From: Diphasiastrum complanatum
Lineage: Eukaryota > Streptophyta > Lycopodiopsida > Lycopodiales > Lycopodiaceae
Direction: 5' to 3'
Length of the DNA stretch: 64,000 nucleotides
NCBI GenBank assembly: GCA_029204225.1
Contig: CM055098.1
Coordinates: forward strand, 24,431,367-24,495,366
Shown here: positions 23,705-35,686 of the stretch, in pieces
Layout: every line of letters begins with the position of its first letter
How positions within the stretch are numbered: position 1 is the first letter of the stretch
The notes under the pieces: model-generated
What the model was told of the DNA's origin: nothing
What the model saw: the letters and a program-made list of their open reading frames with translations, nothing else
The model's database searches: none
Made by a program: the position numbers and the translations under genes

Positions 23705-24336
23705 TCTCATTTGACGTGCATCCGACAACTAGTTAAAAATTGTGTCCAACGACCAATTAAAACAACTCCATCCGATGATTGCATCTGCCAACTTTGCATC
23801 CGCCAGCTTTTGCATCCACCAGCTTTGCATCCGCCAGCTTTGCATTCACTAGCTTTTGCATCCGCCAGATTTTACATCCGCCAATGTTGCATCTAACGTT
23901 GCATCCGCCGATGTTGCATCCAACAGTGCATCAAAATTAATTCCCATCTGACATGCACCTAGCAACCTTGAAAACTTTACATTAGATGTTGCATCCGACG
24001 ACTTGATAGATTATTATTTTATTTGAGTTGTATTCGACGAACTTTTTGTCCCCGACAATTGCATCCTATGACTTCCTGTCCGGTTTCTAGTATTCATCCG
24101 ACGAATAGCATTTTTTGCCGCAAAATTTTTGTTGCAATTCTTGCCGCAAATTTTTTGTCGCAAAGATTCTGTCGTAGATTTTTCTCGTTTTTTTTTTGCA
24201 AATTTTTTGTCGCAAAATTTTTTTGTCACATTTTTGTCGCAAAATTGTCATAGTTATTGTCGCAAAATTTCTGTCGCTTTTTTTTAGCAAATTTTTTGTC
24301 GCTTTTTTTTTGTTGTAGCATTTTTCACCTTCGGGA
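23705..24336 (+). repeat. putative 5' LTR of gypsy relic 2
   Basis: Lies between featureless DNA and a candidate primer-binding site. It contains a run of degenerate TTTGCATCCGCCAGC units (23,775-23,900) and a second run built on TTTTTGTCGCAAAA (24,105-24,310). Parts resemble the minus strand of 3,176-3,800. The left end is not defined. Confidence 0.45.
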
Positions 24337-24338
24337 TT

Positions 24339-24349
24339 TTGGCGCATTG
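24339..24349 (+). other. candidate gypsy primer-binding site
   Basis: TTGGCGCATTG resembles the TTGGCGCCGTTG site common in plant gypsy elements, with one change. It lies about 125 bp upstream of the gag ATG. Confidence 0.4.
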
Positions 24350-24473
24350 TTTACCTTGAATTTTCAAGTGTCTTGAATTAGTTTTTTTAAGTTTTTCAAA
24401 TTTTTGAATTTTTCGACATCTCAAAAAAGAGAGAAGAATTGCATTGAATCTGAGTTGAATCCCATTAGTTCTC

Positions 24474-25169
24474 ATGGCCAACTTACCAGAAGGAGTTATG
24501 AATGAGTTCACACCGACTAATCCTCCAAATGATGAGAACAAGCCCTATCATCTTAGATCTCAGGTAAACCAAGATCTTGGACCATCCAGATGGACACCTA
24601 ATCTTGACGATCACACTATTCACCATGCTCACCATGCCGCAAGATCTGACAACCGAACACCCCGATTGGAATTTTCAAAGTTCGACGGTAATGTGGACCC
24701 TCATAGATTTTTACAAGTCTTTGAGAATGCATGTGAAGTATATGGAGATTATACTAACAATGCAAAAGTTCAAAAATTTTCAATGACCATGGTAGATAAA
24801 GCACGAGAGTGGTTTTTTAACCTCAATCGTGATGATAGACAAGATTGGTCAGAGCTGAAGGAGTCTTTTACTAAACGCTTCCAACCTTTTAGACTCATAG
24901 AAAGCCCCTTTGTACGCTTCAGTAATATTAAAATAAAAAAAGATGAATGCGTACGTGACTACATCGGGCGCTTTAAGCATCTCAAAAGTCAAGTCCAAGA
25001 ACATCCAACTGATAAAATGTTGATTATATGGTTTATAGTTGGCCTTCCAAGACGCATCCAGAAAGAGCTTAAACCTAGCGAAGAGAATTTTACTCTTAAA
25101 TCTACTATGTCTGATGCCGTTCGTGAAGAAGATGAACGTTTTGATAATGAGGACCAGAAAGAGAAATGA
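24474..25169 (+). pseudogene. gypsy gag (retrotrans_gag domain)
   Basis: ATG-initiated, 231 codons. Residues about 65-200 show the retrotransposon capsid pattern: LEFSKFDGNVDPHRFLQVFE, KVQKFSMTMVDKAREWF, W.ELKESFTKRFQP and YIGRFKHLK. This is the virus-like-particle shell protein. The nucleocapsid lies downstream after a stop: a full CX2CX4HX4C knuckle (C-F-V-C...H...C) at 25,736-25,777, with a TGA directly in front of it. The capsid frame itself is intact. Confidence 0.85.
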
Positions 25170-26204
25170 GCTCACCGTGTTTACCCTGATAATTGTCCCA
25201 GTGAGCCTCGAGATTTAGACCAAGTCTGAAAATCTCAGTTTGAGTTGATGAATCAACAACATCAACACCCTACGAAACATAGCACTGTATACTCTGTGAT
25301 ACGACCACTCATACCACATCAAGTTGTAAATACAACCCACGCAACATGCAATATTCTTGCCCACAACCATATGCACTGCGAGGACAACCACATGCGCCAT
25401 ATAACCCCCGTTATATGAGTCCAGTCCAAGTCCAAAAATTGCCTAGACAACAACCGCCTGCATAACAACAACGCTTGGCACTTCCAGGACCACGAGGATC
25501 TGCTCTACCCAACAGACCAAACTAATAAAACCGACCTCACGTACAGGCCAATGTAGTGCAGAATACCTCCTATGACACCCCAGCCTATGAGTCCACTTAT
25601 GATGACGGTAATACTAACTCATACATAGATGAGGCCTCTGCCTCCTATTTCAATGAGCAATATTATCTGGAGGAACAACCTAGTCAAGTTGACCAGAATG
25701 GTTATGCCATTTTCCCTTCAGCACTTCAGAAGTGATGTTTTGTATGCAGAGAAACCACTCACTTTCAAAGTGAATGTAGACTTCGTTATAACTTTGTAGT
25801 TGAGTGCACTGATTGTATTCGAAGGCATTGCTATAAAGATTGCCCTAACCAGATCAAGAAGACAGTTCCAGCACATAGGGTATCTAAAGAGCCGTTGTAT
25901 GCAGTCACACGCACACAACATAAGGCCTCACATCAGTCTGCGGACCCTGCACAACCTCACCCTCCTGCTAATACTTCTATGATGCCACAATCTTACCCTG
26001 ACCCTGTAGAAGCCCAATGGCAATACCATGAGTTCCGAGATGAGTTTGATAGAGCTTAAGATAGGATTTCTACTCCGCCATCCGCCCAGTTACCTACGTA
26101 GGCAAGCCCAAATCACCATGCCCTTCTACACGGCTATCAAGTTTTCCAAACCCCTGCGGGATGCTATACTACAAAGCTCCCAATAGCCTGATGTACCCGA
26201 TGAG

Positions 26205-26729
26205 ATGAGACGTCCGAAAAACACTGAAGTGGTTCATAATGTTGACATGAGCTTACTTCATGTAGGTGTCGCTAAAGGTAACAAAATCACTTTACATGTG
26301 CATTACAAATCTTACCCATCCATGCAAGCCATTATCGACAGTGGGTCTGGCGTGAATATTATCGCCATGTTATTAGCAAAGGCATGGGGAATATCCACAT
26401 TGAAAAAGCCTAATTACAAGTTATGTATGGCTAACCAACAAATGATGACACCTGTCGGTCACATAAGTAGTTTACCGATCAAAATTGTCGGTTTGATTTT
26501 CACATGTGTAGTCCTAGATTTTCCTGATGAACTGCACACCTATCAATTCCTTCTTGGAACACCTTGGTTAGAAATGGTCGGAGTGATTCAAGATTGGAAG
26601 AAAAACAAAATAAATTTTGGCAACAGAGACAGGAGAATCTCTATTGATGCCACAATAAAGATAAAACCTGCACGCATTGAAGACGAATGGTCTTCAACTA
26701 CCTATGATGATCCCGATAGTATCGAATAG
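26205..26729 (+). pseudogene. gypsy aspartic protease domain
   Basis: 174-codon open stretch with the retropepsin active site AIIDSGSGVNIIA near 26,330 (canonical D-S-G), the LLAKAWGI flap region and FLLGTPWLE. The motif is complete here, but flanking frames are closed by stops, so no polyprotein can be made. Confidence 0.82.
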
Positions 26730-27481
26730 ACCAGAGTACTGATATTATTAACTGGGGTCATGCTTTAACAACTATCGATTGTGTCAATGCCACTCTTTGT
26801 GCGTGAGGTTCAAGAAGAGGCACCAATCGAAATCACTATACACTTCATGGATATCAACACTCCCATCTTGCCTTTATACATGATAGATGTAGTCCCTATT
26901 GACTAGATACCTGAGGATGTTTTTCTTACTAAAATATCCACCAATGAGGATGACATTCTTACTGTGGGAGAACATGAGTTATATGACGATCAGCTTATTT
27001 ATTTGCTGAATCTTGAGCATTTAGGAGAGCGTCGTATACCGAAAGAGATTAAGCTTCCATCACTATTGGCTTGTGCGCAACATCCACAACCAATAAACAC
27101 TCGTGTATACCGACCGAAATTAAAAGTCTATCAATGGGACGTACACGATGATGAAGTTTTGAGCACCATTGATAAAGACTTAGTCTGAGAAAAACCACCA
27201 AAAAATCCATGCATGCCCACCACTACAAATCCACAAATATCCTGCGCATGCTAAAAAACAAATCAAGGGTTGATGTATGATTGACTGATAAGCAATTCCA
27301 AATGCATGAAAATCTGAAACAACTAATTAAGCCTTTGATACAAAATCAAAAAAATCCTCATCATCTACAAGCCCACACTTGTAGAGGACATTCCTAAGAT
27401 TCCACCTGAGGTAGTTGATGATCCACTTTATGACATCCCCAACACTTTAAGGATTACACGACTGGTGACGTCGTCGTCAGT
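26730..27481 (+). pseudogene. gypsy protease-RT linker, degraded
   Basis: Partly open sequence; a 74-codon frame at 26,964-27,188 includes ELYDDQLIYLLNLEH. This corresponds to the variable linker of gypsy polyproteins. Stops and frame changes throughout. Confidence 0.5.
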
Positions 27482-28017
27482 ATGGTAAAGCCAAAACGGG
27501 AACCTCAACCACCATCAACTTCTTTTGAGGGACTTGCAAAGGCAGTACCTCTTAATTTAAAGGATGATAATGAAGACGTAGACCGTATCATACACGTGGG
27601 AGCCCACTTGAATCCAACCCAATTACGGGATTTGGAAAAGTTATTGCGCAAATACAGAGATGTGTTTGCATGGAATTATAAAGAAATGAAGGGGGTCCCT
27701 ACTGACGTTGATGTCCATACAATCCCATTATTGGATGGTGCCATATCTGTGAGAGCAAAACCTTATTGCACCAATCCCACATATCGAGAGAAGATATGAG
27801 AAGATATTCAAAAGCTTCATTGAATCCCGAAAAGTGCCAAATTTGGGTAACCCATGGTGTGGTGCTGGCCCATATCATTTCTCAAAATGGTATAGCCACT
27901 GATCCCGAAAAGATCAGGGTGATTCCAGAAATGCCCTTACCAGAAAGAGTGAAAGAAATCTATGTCTTTCTGGGGGACACATGTTATTATCGAATTTTTT
28001 TTAATACACTATGCTGA
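27482..28017 (+). pseudogene. gypsy reverse transcriptase with palm deletion
   Basis: The N-terminal part has RKYRDVFAWNYKEMKGVP and VRAKPYCTNPTYREKI. It then jumps directly to NPEKCQIWVTHGVVLAHIIS, which normally lies after the catalytic Y/F-x-DD box. The whole fingers-palm core, roughly 150 codons including both catalytic Asp residues, is deleted near 27,800. Reverse transcription by this copy is impossible. Confidence 0.8.
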
Positions 28018-28500
28018 TAAAGTGTGGTTAGTATATCAAATTGTTACTGACCCAAGGTGGACAGAAGACAAGATTAAAACCTTCGAAGACCTCAAGCAGG
28101 CTTTAGTCACTACACCCATTCTTTGCATGCCCAATTATAATAAGGAGTTCCATGTGCATACGGACGCTAGTAAGTATGCTATTGGTGTTGCTTTAACGCA
28201 ACCTAAAAAATTAGCCGTCGTCTTGTTCCAGCTGATATTAACTATTCCACAATAGATCAAGAAGCACTAGCAATGGTCTATGTTGTTCAACAATTTTGAC
28301 ATTATTTGATAGGCCAGCTTTTTGTTTTCTATACCGACCATCATACTCTTCTTTACGTATTGAATAAACCTTGCAAAACCGAATGAATTGCACGATGGCT
28401 GTTGATTCTTTTAGAATTTAAATATCGAGTTGTTATTCGGAAGGGATCACAACATTTTTTGGCTGATCACCTTTCATGATTACCTAATGCTGAAGCATGT
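28018..28500 (+). pseudogene. gypsy RNase H remnant
   Basis: FEDLKQALVTTPILCMPNY and FHVHTDASKYAIGVALTQ (first RNase H Asp) are followed, through several stops, by EALAMVYVVQQF, FYTDHHTLLYVLNKP and RKGSQHFLADHLS. Stops include positions near 28,253, 28,300 and 28,385. Confidence 0.78.
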
Positions 28501-28551
28501 GATGAGCCAATCAATGATGAGTTACCAGATGCGTGTCTATTTTATATAGAT

Positions 28552-29395
28552 GTGACTCCGTTATGGGCAGATGATATTACTAGATATCTAGCCACTGGGG
28601 AAATAGATCCCCAGCTGACGAAACCGCAAAAAATAAAGCTTATATGTAATCTTTACCATATCATCTTATTGCGGGACAACTATATAAGTTGGGTATTGAC
28701 GGTATTACACGACGTTGTGCACATGAGTCTGAAGTCTGACAGATTATTGTCTTGACACATGAGGGTATTGGGGGTGGACATTTCTGCTCCAATGCTATGG
28801 CTAGGGCAATTGTTCTGGCTGGATTTTGGTGGCCAACCCTTTTCAAAGACACTTACGCTTATATAAAAGTTTGTGGCGTTTTCCAATGCGCAAAGAATAC
28901 CAAGAAAGCCGACCACAATATCCTTACTCCAATACTTGAAAACGGAGCATTCCACAAATGGGGTATCGATTTTGTTGAACCTATTATCCCAGCAGCACGT
29001 GGCACCCAATCATGATATATCTTGATTGCCATTGATTATGCAACCAAGTGGATAGAGGCTAGAGTAACGCACAAAATAGATGCAAAATCTGTAGCACGCT
29101 ATGAAAACATTATCACTAGATTTGGCTGTCCAATCGAGCTTGTTAGTGATCAAGGTTCTCACTTCCTTAATGAAGTAATCAACAGTTTACTGACTCATTA
29201 CTTCGTTATACATCGAAAGAGAACCCCGTACTATCCTAGATGTAATGGATTAGCTGAATCTACAAATAAAACAATTTGTAAAGTCTTGACCAAGATAGTC
29301 AAAACAAGTCGATCTGACTAGGTTACGAAATTATTTTCTACTATCTGGGCATATCTAACAATGCCAAAGCGAGCAATGGGTTGGAAAACACCATT
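28552..29395 (+). pseudogene. gypsy integrase, 3'-truncated
   Basis: Zinc-binding region (HEGIGGGHF...CGVFQCAK) and core: KWGIDFVEP (D), LVSDQGSHF (D) and CNGLAEST (E), so the DDE triad is present. One TGA near 29,013 and one TAG near 29,319 interrupt it. Coding continues past the second stop as PKRAMGWKTPF and ends at 29,395 exactly where CACAACAAC begins. Confidence 0.85.
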
Positions 29396-29411
29396 CACAA
29401 CAACAAAAAGC
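29396..29411 (+). repeat. CACTA-like terminal inverted repeat (end 2)
   Basis: 16 bp, 13 of 16 identical to the end at 4,360-4,375, in the same plus-strand direction although the two should point toward each other in one element. This indicates rearrangement. Confidence 0.6.
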
Positions 29412-30129
29412 AGTGCTTTCCGACATAAATTCCGACATAAAATCGTGAGAAATTTTTTTGCCAAATTATGTCGGAGAATCTGTCGAAAGCCATGTTGAAA
29501 AATCTGTCGCAAAGGATCTGTCGGAATTTGACATGTCGAAATCCAACATATTCTCTTTTCTGGCTACCGGATGACCGTCGGAGTGTAATTCAAATTCGAT
29601 GTCGGAGACCGACAAATAGTTGTAGCTGCGCAACAGTTGTTTGGGGACGCCACGTGGAAAATGACAGTCCACATGGATGTTGGAAACCGACAGATATTCC
29701 TTGTGTCGGATTCCGACATCTCTATAGATTTTCGACAGACAGAGGGCATTTTTAAATCCGTCGAAAATTTTCAACATATCCGACATAATTTTAGGGCAAA
29801 AGTTTGGTGTTAGAATCTGACAATTTTACCAGTGTCGGATTTCGACATCCTCTGTGAGTTTTCGACGCACAGAGGACATTTTCAAAGCTATCGAAAATGT
29901 CCGACATCCATTTTAGGGTTGAAATGGATGTCGGAATCCGACATTCCAAAAAGCATTAAAATTCTATTGTTTTTCGCGCACAGTTTATGCGCGTGTTGTT
30001 TTGCGATAGGATCGGAACTGGCAAGATGCTGCATTGAGTTAAATTATCGATTCCGTGATACAATTGGTGTTCTAAACTGAGGTTGGTGATCATGAGTCAT
30101 GTTTCTTTCATCTAGCATAACTGATCCTT

Positions 30130-30132
<3 letters not shown>
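29396..30132. mobile_element. CACTA-like element, other end
   Basis: Begins CACAACAACAAAAAGC after ATT (29,393-29,395). 29,416-29,955 is packed with direct and inverted TCCGACAT / TGTCGGA words, often back to back as TGTCGGATTCCGACAT. Subterminal arrays of this kind bind the TnpA-type protein in En/Spm elements. No transposase coding in this interval. The inner limit is set at the (TC)n tract. Confidence 0.62.

Positions 30133-30222
<90 letters not shown>
30133..30222. repeat. (TC)45 microsatellite
   Basis: 90 bp of pure TC, the inverse of the (GA)103 tract at 5,209-5,414. Confidence 0.97.
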
Positions 30223-30228
<6 letters not shown>

Positions 30229-30839
30229 CCAAGGATGCATGTGATAGGTGTTCATAATGTAATGCATTTAGGGTTAAAAATCTAAGCTGTCTTTAATTGA
30301 ATTAAGCATTATGCATACTGTGGATGATGATTTCATTAATGAACGAAGTTTTAAAAAGTCTAACAACCTTAAAACATTTAGTTTGAAACATTTTTTTTTT
30401 CATTTTAGGGTTCATTCACAGCTTCACTTGCGAATTAACTAAGTGAATAACAATTCACAACTTCATAACTAACGTATGGAAATTACAATCCATTCAATAT
30501 TCACAAATCAAAATCATTGAAATTTGAACGTTATATTATGTCATAATGTTATATGACAATGGTAAGTTTTCGACCAAAGATCAATCTACTGATGATATAT
30601 GCATATAAATAAATTTGATGAACACAATGATGAATATAACTCACTATGGGGTGGATGCCCTGATGAGTTAGCTCTGCCACCAGACTAACGTATGAATCAC
30701 AAAATGCAATTTCATACTCGGCCTTGGATGGATAGCGTCCAAAGTCATGATGACAAAAATGAATGACAAGTTAAAATTTTTACCACGAATTAATTCATAT
30801 GCGATGACAGTAAAGAATGAATTGTAGAATATAAATGAA

Positions 30840-31110
30840 TTACATACCATTTGGGCCTGTAGGCCTCCCTTTCCACTAGATTCTAACTTAGGATTCCCCA
30901 TGCCATGGGTCATCCTACTCGCCGCAGCCTCCTTTTGCAAGCGATATTTTTCTGGATCTTTGGCCTCATCCTTGCAGGCCTTCCAATTTGGCCTGGAATA
31001 CTAGGCAGGTTTTGACTTGCTTTCCCAAAGTGTGTCCCGCACGGCATCCGAACCTCAAGATCACTTCCCAACATTCTCAAGAAAGGGATCATCATAGGAG
31101 CCACCTTAAT
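30840..31110 (-). pseudogene. possible transposon-associated fragment
   Basis: On the minus strand a broken frame contains NWKACKDEAKDPEKYRLQKE and SRMTHGMGNPKL. The W-x(n)-P-E-x(n)-R...H..G layout recalls the conserved domain next to plant CACTA transposases. Two frames are needed and the match is weak. The rest of 30,223-31,363 shows nothing recognisable. Confidence 0.22.
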
Positions 31111-31363
31111 GTGGGTTATTGTGGAGGTTGTGGTGATGAGGATATGTCTGAGGCCTCTCCATCTCCTTCCAACATGCCTCATCTAGGGAGTCTCTACTTA
31201 AGAGACTTTTGCTTAGGAGGTAGCACACAAGGCAATTGATATTGCTACTCTAGCATCTATCGTTCTTAGTTTCCTTGGCACTCCTAAATTCACTCCTTCT
31301 CTTCTCTTCTTCTGGACCCACAGCTCTAGATTTTGTTTTTTCTTTTGGGAGTCCATTGTTAAA

Positions 31364-32037
31364 AATTCACAATTCTAGCTTGACTAGTTTTGGTCATATG
31401 ACTTGTAAATAGTTATATGGTCATGATGTGGCTTGTCACACGTGCCAAATAGCATAGGATTCCATTCATAAGGATGTTCTCAAGAAGATCTAAGTGTTAG
31501 AACCCTAGAATGAGTCCAGATTATGCTTAGATACAAGAGAGAAAAAATAGGAGCTATTTTTGGTGATTTCTGCATTGTTGAGGGATCTCCAAGATTCCAA
31601 CCCTAACTTGGTAGGGATGAAAGATCCACCAAAATTAGCATTAGGGATAGGTTTAGGGCTACTCATACCTACCCAAAACCGTGATGGATCATGTATATAT
31701 AGGTGATGATATCTCACCAAAATAAATCAAGCAATTTCATGATTTTTCTCTCATAATGGTGCAATTGCTCTCTATGTTCATAATTGTTTGAGTACTTGTG
31801 ATTACCAATGATTATAGGATTGAATGTAGGTCTGGTGTACAGTACTCAGACTGTGGGAGGCCGTACTTTCACACGTGTGAAGCCTTCTTCAAGGATTTGG
31901 GCCATTTAGTGAGGTTCAAGCATAGATTTTTGATGGATTTTGATGATTCAACTTGTGCTGATCTTATGAAATCATAATCTATTGTTTCCCTCATCATTTC
32001 AAGTGTTTTAGGGTCCTTATTTGCTGTAAACTTTACA
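31364..32037 (+). repeat. 5' LTR of Copia element
   Basis: 674 bp. TATATATA at 31,694-31,701 is the likely promoter. Ends ...CTTTACA directly before the primer-binding site. Confidence 0.92.
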
Positions 32038-32050
32038 TGGTATCAGAGCC
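32038..32050 (+). other. primer-binding site (initiator tRNA-Met)
   Basis: TGGTATCAGAGCC, the standard plant Copia primer-binding site, immediately after the 5' LTR. Confidence 0.9.
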
Positions 32051-32404
32051 TAAAGGCTGAAATGAGCTAAATCCTTGGTTTTCATTCAATTTGATCACAA
32101 TTTTTGATCTAAATCTTGTGTAGATTGGATCTTAGCATCTAGCATTGATTCTAGAACTCAAAGTGAGTCAAATGCATTGGATATTGGTGTTGTGTGACTT
32201 CATTTGCAGGTGTTTAGGTGTCTATAACTAGAGGCAAAGTTGAATTCAATTCAGATTACCAAGATAGCAAGTTTTGCTTGCTCCAAGCATTGATTTCTAA
32301 GCGAGTTTTGGAGGTGATTTTATAGAGAAGGCTTTCTAGCATTCAAGGAGAGGGAAGATCAGAGTTTTGGGGACTCTTCAAGGCTGTTCTAAGGTGTAGT
32401 TAGA

Positions 32405-33240
32405 ATGGAATCCATCATGATCATGCAAGATCTGATGGAAATTGTAAATGATAAGGAGGGTGAACCTATTCATCCTCAAGAAAAAGCCAAATACATCAAG
32501 AGGTGCAATGTTGCACTACATTGCATAAAAATGAATGTTGCAAATGAACTCTTAAGAGAGGTAGGAGATTGCACTTCGGCTCAAGATGCTTGGGAGACTT
32601 TACAAAAGTTCTATGAATCCAAGAACCAAACTAGAATGTTAGCTTTGAAGAATCAAACCTATAGAAGCTATGAAAAGAAAGGAGAGAGTGCACATGCTTT
32701 TGTCCTAAGAGTAAAGGAATTGAACAAAGAGCTAGCCTTCATAGGTGATCCTATCAAGGATGAAGCTTGTTCAACTCATATTGAATGGACTAAGCTTTGA
32801 GTTTGACAATTTGGTTTAGGGATATGCAATTATGGGTAAGCTACCCATACTTGAAGAACTCCAAGGCACACTCATGGCCGAGGAATCAAGAAGGAGCCAA
32901 ATGCAAGAGAGGATGGATAGACTTTCCATCCAAGGTGGAGATGACCAAGCTCTCTTCACCAAAGGCAAAGGCAAGTCCAAAGGCAAAGTATCAACATTCA
33001 AGAAGTCTTCAAAGCTTGAGGGTCAAGAAGGACCCTCAAAGGCATCTCCATCAACCACCAAAGTCAAGAAGGACAAATCAAAAGTTAAGTGACTATTGTA
33101 GCAAGATGGGGCATTATGCCTCGGAATGCTTCAAGAGGAAGCAAGATCAAAGCCAAGCCAACATGAGCAAAGAGAAGGAGGAGGAGAGTTCACATGAGGA
33201 CTCTCTCATGATGTCCATATTTTCTTCAAGTTTCAAAGGA
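32405..33240 (+). pseudogene. Copia gag, frameshifted
   Basis: The ATG at 32,405 opens 131 codons of UBN2-type gag: AKYIKRCNVALHCIKMNV, SAQDAWETLQKFYES and AHAFVLRVKELNKELAFIGD. Coding then continues in two other frames (32,797-33,402 and 32,832-33,092). A CCHC knuckle region near 33,095-33,130 retains YCSKMGHYASEC, but its first Cys is lost through what looks like a single-base deletion. Confidence 0.82.
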
Positions 33241-33547
33241 GAAGATCCTTGGTGGATTGACTCGGGTGTTAGTTCACACATGACTAGCAAAAGGGAGTTT
33301 TTCTCTTCTCTCTTATCTTATGATGGACCTATAAAGTCTATCTATACAGCAAATGATGAAGCTTGTAAGATTGAAGGAGTTGGTAGCATTCCCTTTGCTT
33401 AGGATCTTCCAAAAAGATCAACATAGAAGGTGTTTTGTACATTCCTACAATAACAAAGAATCTACTAAGTGTTGGCCAAATGGTAGACAATGGTTTCAAT
33501 GTTGACTTTGCTTCAAATGAATGTTTCATCAAGAAGAAGGGTAAGAT
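33241..33547 (+). pseudogene. Copia protease
   Basis: DPWWIDSGVSSHMTSK carries the catalytic D-S-G. It closes at a stop near 33,402 and continues in another frame as YIPTITKNLLSVGQM, the normal end of Copia protease. The domain is present but split. Confidence 0.82.
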
Positions 33548-35686
33548 ATGGCTAAGGGCACTAGACTTGGCAAACTTTATAAGTTGGATGCATTTGTGGA
33601 TACTAATGTTGTCATGTTGGCCGAGAAGAACAAGATATCTACCTTTACTTTATGGCACAAAAGACTTGGACATGTCAACTCGGGTTCCATGGAGGCTATG
33701 ATCAAGGAGGATTATGCTTTAGGCCTACCAAGGTCTATTGGGAAGGAAGACAAGGTTTGTGAAGCTTGTGCCTTATCCAAGGCACATAAGAAGGTGTTTC
33801 CTAACTCCATCACAAAGTCATCTCATACTCTTGAACTCATACACTCGGATGTGCACTTTGCTAGCACCAAATCTAATGGAGGTTCATCCATGTTTTTAAC
33901 CTTCATTGATGACTACTCAAGATATTGCTGGGTGTTCTTACTTTCCTTCAAGTCTCAAGTATTTGATACTTTTGTAAAGTTCAAGTTGTTTGTGGAAAAG
34001 CATCATAATCATAGCATCAAGATTCTTAGAAGTGACAATGGTGGAGAATTCATCTCCAATGAGTTCAAGGCCTTTTGTGAGGAGGAAGGGATCAAGAAAG
34101 AGACTTCTTGTCCTTACACTCCTCAACAAAATGGAGTTGCTCAAAGAAGGAATAGAACATTATGTGAATGTTCTAAGGCTTTAAGATCAGATGCTTGTTT
34201 GCCCAAATCCTTTTGGGGTGAGTCTCTCGTATGTGCAAACTACTTGATGAATAGGGTGTCTTGCAAAGCAATTGAAGGCAAAACTCCTTATGAGATGTTG
34301 TATGGAAAGAAACCCAATCTTAATCACTTGAAAGTTTTTGGGTGTATATGCTATGTGCATGTGCCATTGGAAACAAGAACCAAGGAGGATCCATCTTCCA
34401 CAAGAGGGATCATGCTTGGACATGCAAGCTCAAGCAAGGGCTACAAAGTCTATCTCCCATCCTTGAACAAATTTGTTGTTTCAAGGGATGTTATCTTTGA
34501 TGAACATCATATGCATATGCTTGAAGAAGGCTCAAGTGCTCCAACAATCAAGAAGAAGATGACCGAGGAGCAAGATCTTGGTTTTGAGGAGGAGCTCATG
34601 GAGGAGCAAGCACCAAACCCACCTATCACACCAAGGAGATCTTCAAGGGCAAAAGTGGAGCCATCAAGGCTCACATATCAAGGCAAAGGACAGCAATTTG
34701 AGGGTATCTCATCCACTTCTTATGCTTTATCTAGTTTTGAAGAACCATCTAATGTTGAAGATGCATTGAACTCCAAAGAATGGTATAAAGCTATGTTGGA
34801 TGAGTATGTTGCCTTGATTGAGAATGAAACTTGGTTGCTTGTTGAGAGACCTCAAAGGAATGTAATAGGATGCAAGTGGGTTTTCAAGCTTAAGTTGAAT
34901 GCAAATGGGAGTGTTAACAAACATAAAGCAAGATTAGTTGCAAAAGGTTATGCTCAAGAGAGAGGGATAGACTATGAAGAAACTTTTGCACCCATGGCCA
35001 AGATGGTCACAATAAGGCTAATCATTGCACTTGCGTCACATTTTGGATGGATCCTATGTCAAATGGATGTCTCTAATGCTTTCTTGAATGGTTTTTTGGA
35101 AGAGGATATCTATATGGAGCAGCCACAAGGGTTCATCAAGCATGGAATGGAGAACAAAGTATGCCATCTCCAAAGAAGCATCTATGGCTTGAAGCAAGCC
35201 TTGAGATCTTGGAATTCAAGACTACATTGCTATCTCATTTCACTTTCTTTTGTTCAAAGTGAATATGATCCCACTCTTTACATTAAGTTTGATGATGTTG
35301 GTATTGTAGTTTTACTCATTTATGTAGATGACATCATCATTAGTGGAAATAGTGTTGATGGTATTGAAAAAATAAAGATAGATCTATCCTTAGAGTTCAA
35401 GATGGTAGATCTAGGGTGTCTTCACTTCATCTTAGGCATAGAGGCACTTAGAGGGTCTGATTTTATCTTTATAAGTCAAGTAAACTATGCTCAAAGTCTT
35501 TTGAAGAAGTTTAAGATGGAAGTATGCAAAAGTGTTGACACACCAATGGAGCAAGATGTAAAAGTGCCAAATGAAGATGGTGAAAGATCCTTCATGGACA
35601 TCACTTTGTTTAGGCAACTTATAGGCTCCTTAATGTGGATCACTATAACTAGACTAGATCTTAGCTTTATTGTATGTAGCTATTGA
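33548..35686 (+). pseudogene. Copia integrase and reverse transcriptase
   Basis: 712-codon open frame. Zinc-binding H..H..C..C (LWHKRLGHVNS, CEACALSKAH). Integrase core has LIHSDVH (D) and ILRSDNGGEF (D). The third catalytic residue in the N-G-V-A-E block is Gln: NGVAQRRNRT, 35 residues after the second Asp, so strand transfer should fail. RT follows with GCKWVFKLKLN, QMDVSNAFLNG, QRSIYGLKQA and the catalytic LLIYVDDIIISG. The frame ends at FIVCSY, where about ten codons and the phase are lost before RNase H resumes. Confidence 0.92.

Larger units (their letters stand above)
24474..29395 (+). mobile_element. Ty3/gypsy relic 2, cut in integrase
   Basis: gag, zinc knuckle, protease, RT, RNase H and integrase in gypsy order, with many stops. 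The palm of RT is deleted. Integrase is complete through the catalytic core but stops at 29,395, where a CACTA-like terminus begins. The missing C-terminal part in the same frame is found reversed at 3,930-4,358. Confidence 0.9.

Noticed and set aside
23775-23920. Possible CRISPR-like array of GCATCCGCCAGC units
   Set aside because: Units are contiguous and degenerate without unique spacers; plant nuclear context; fits an LTR-internal repeat.
24023-24347. Cys/Phe- and Lys-rich frames on both strands near 24.2 kb
   Set aside because: Translations of TTTTTGTCGCAAA repeats in the presumed LTR.
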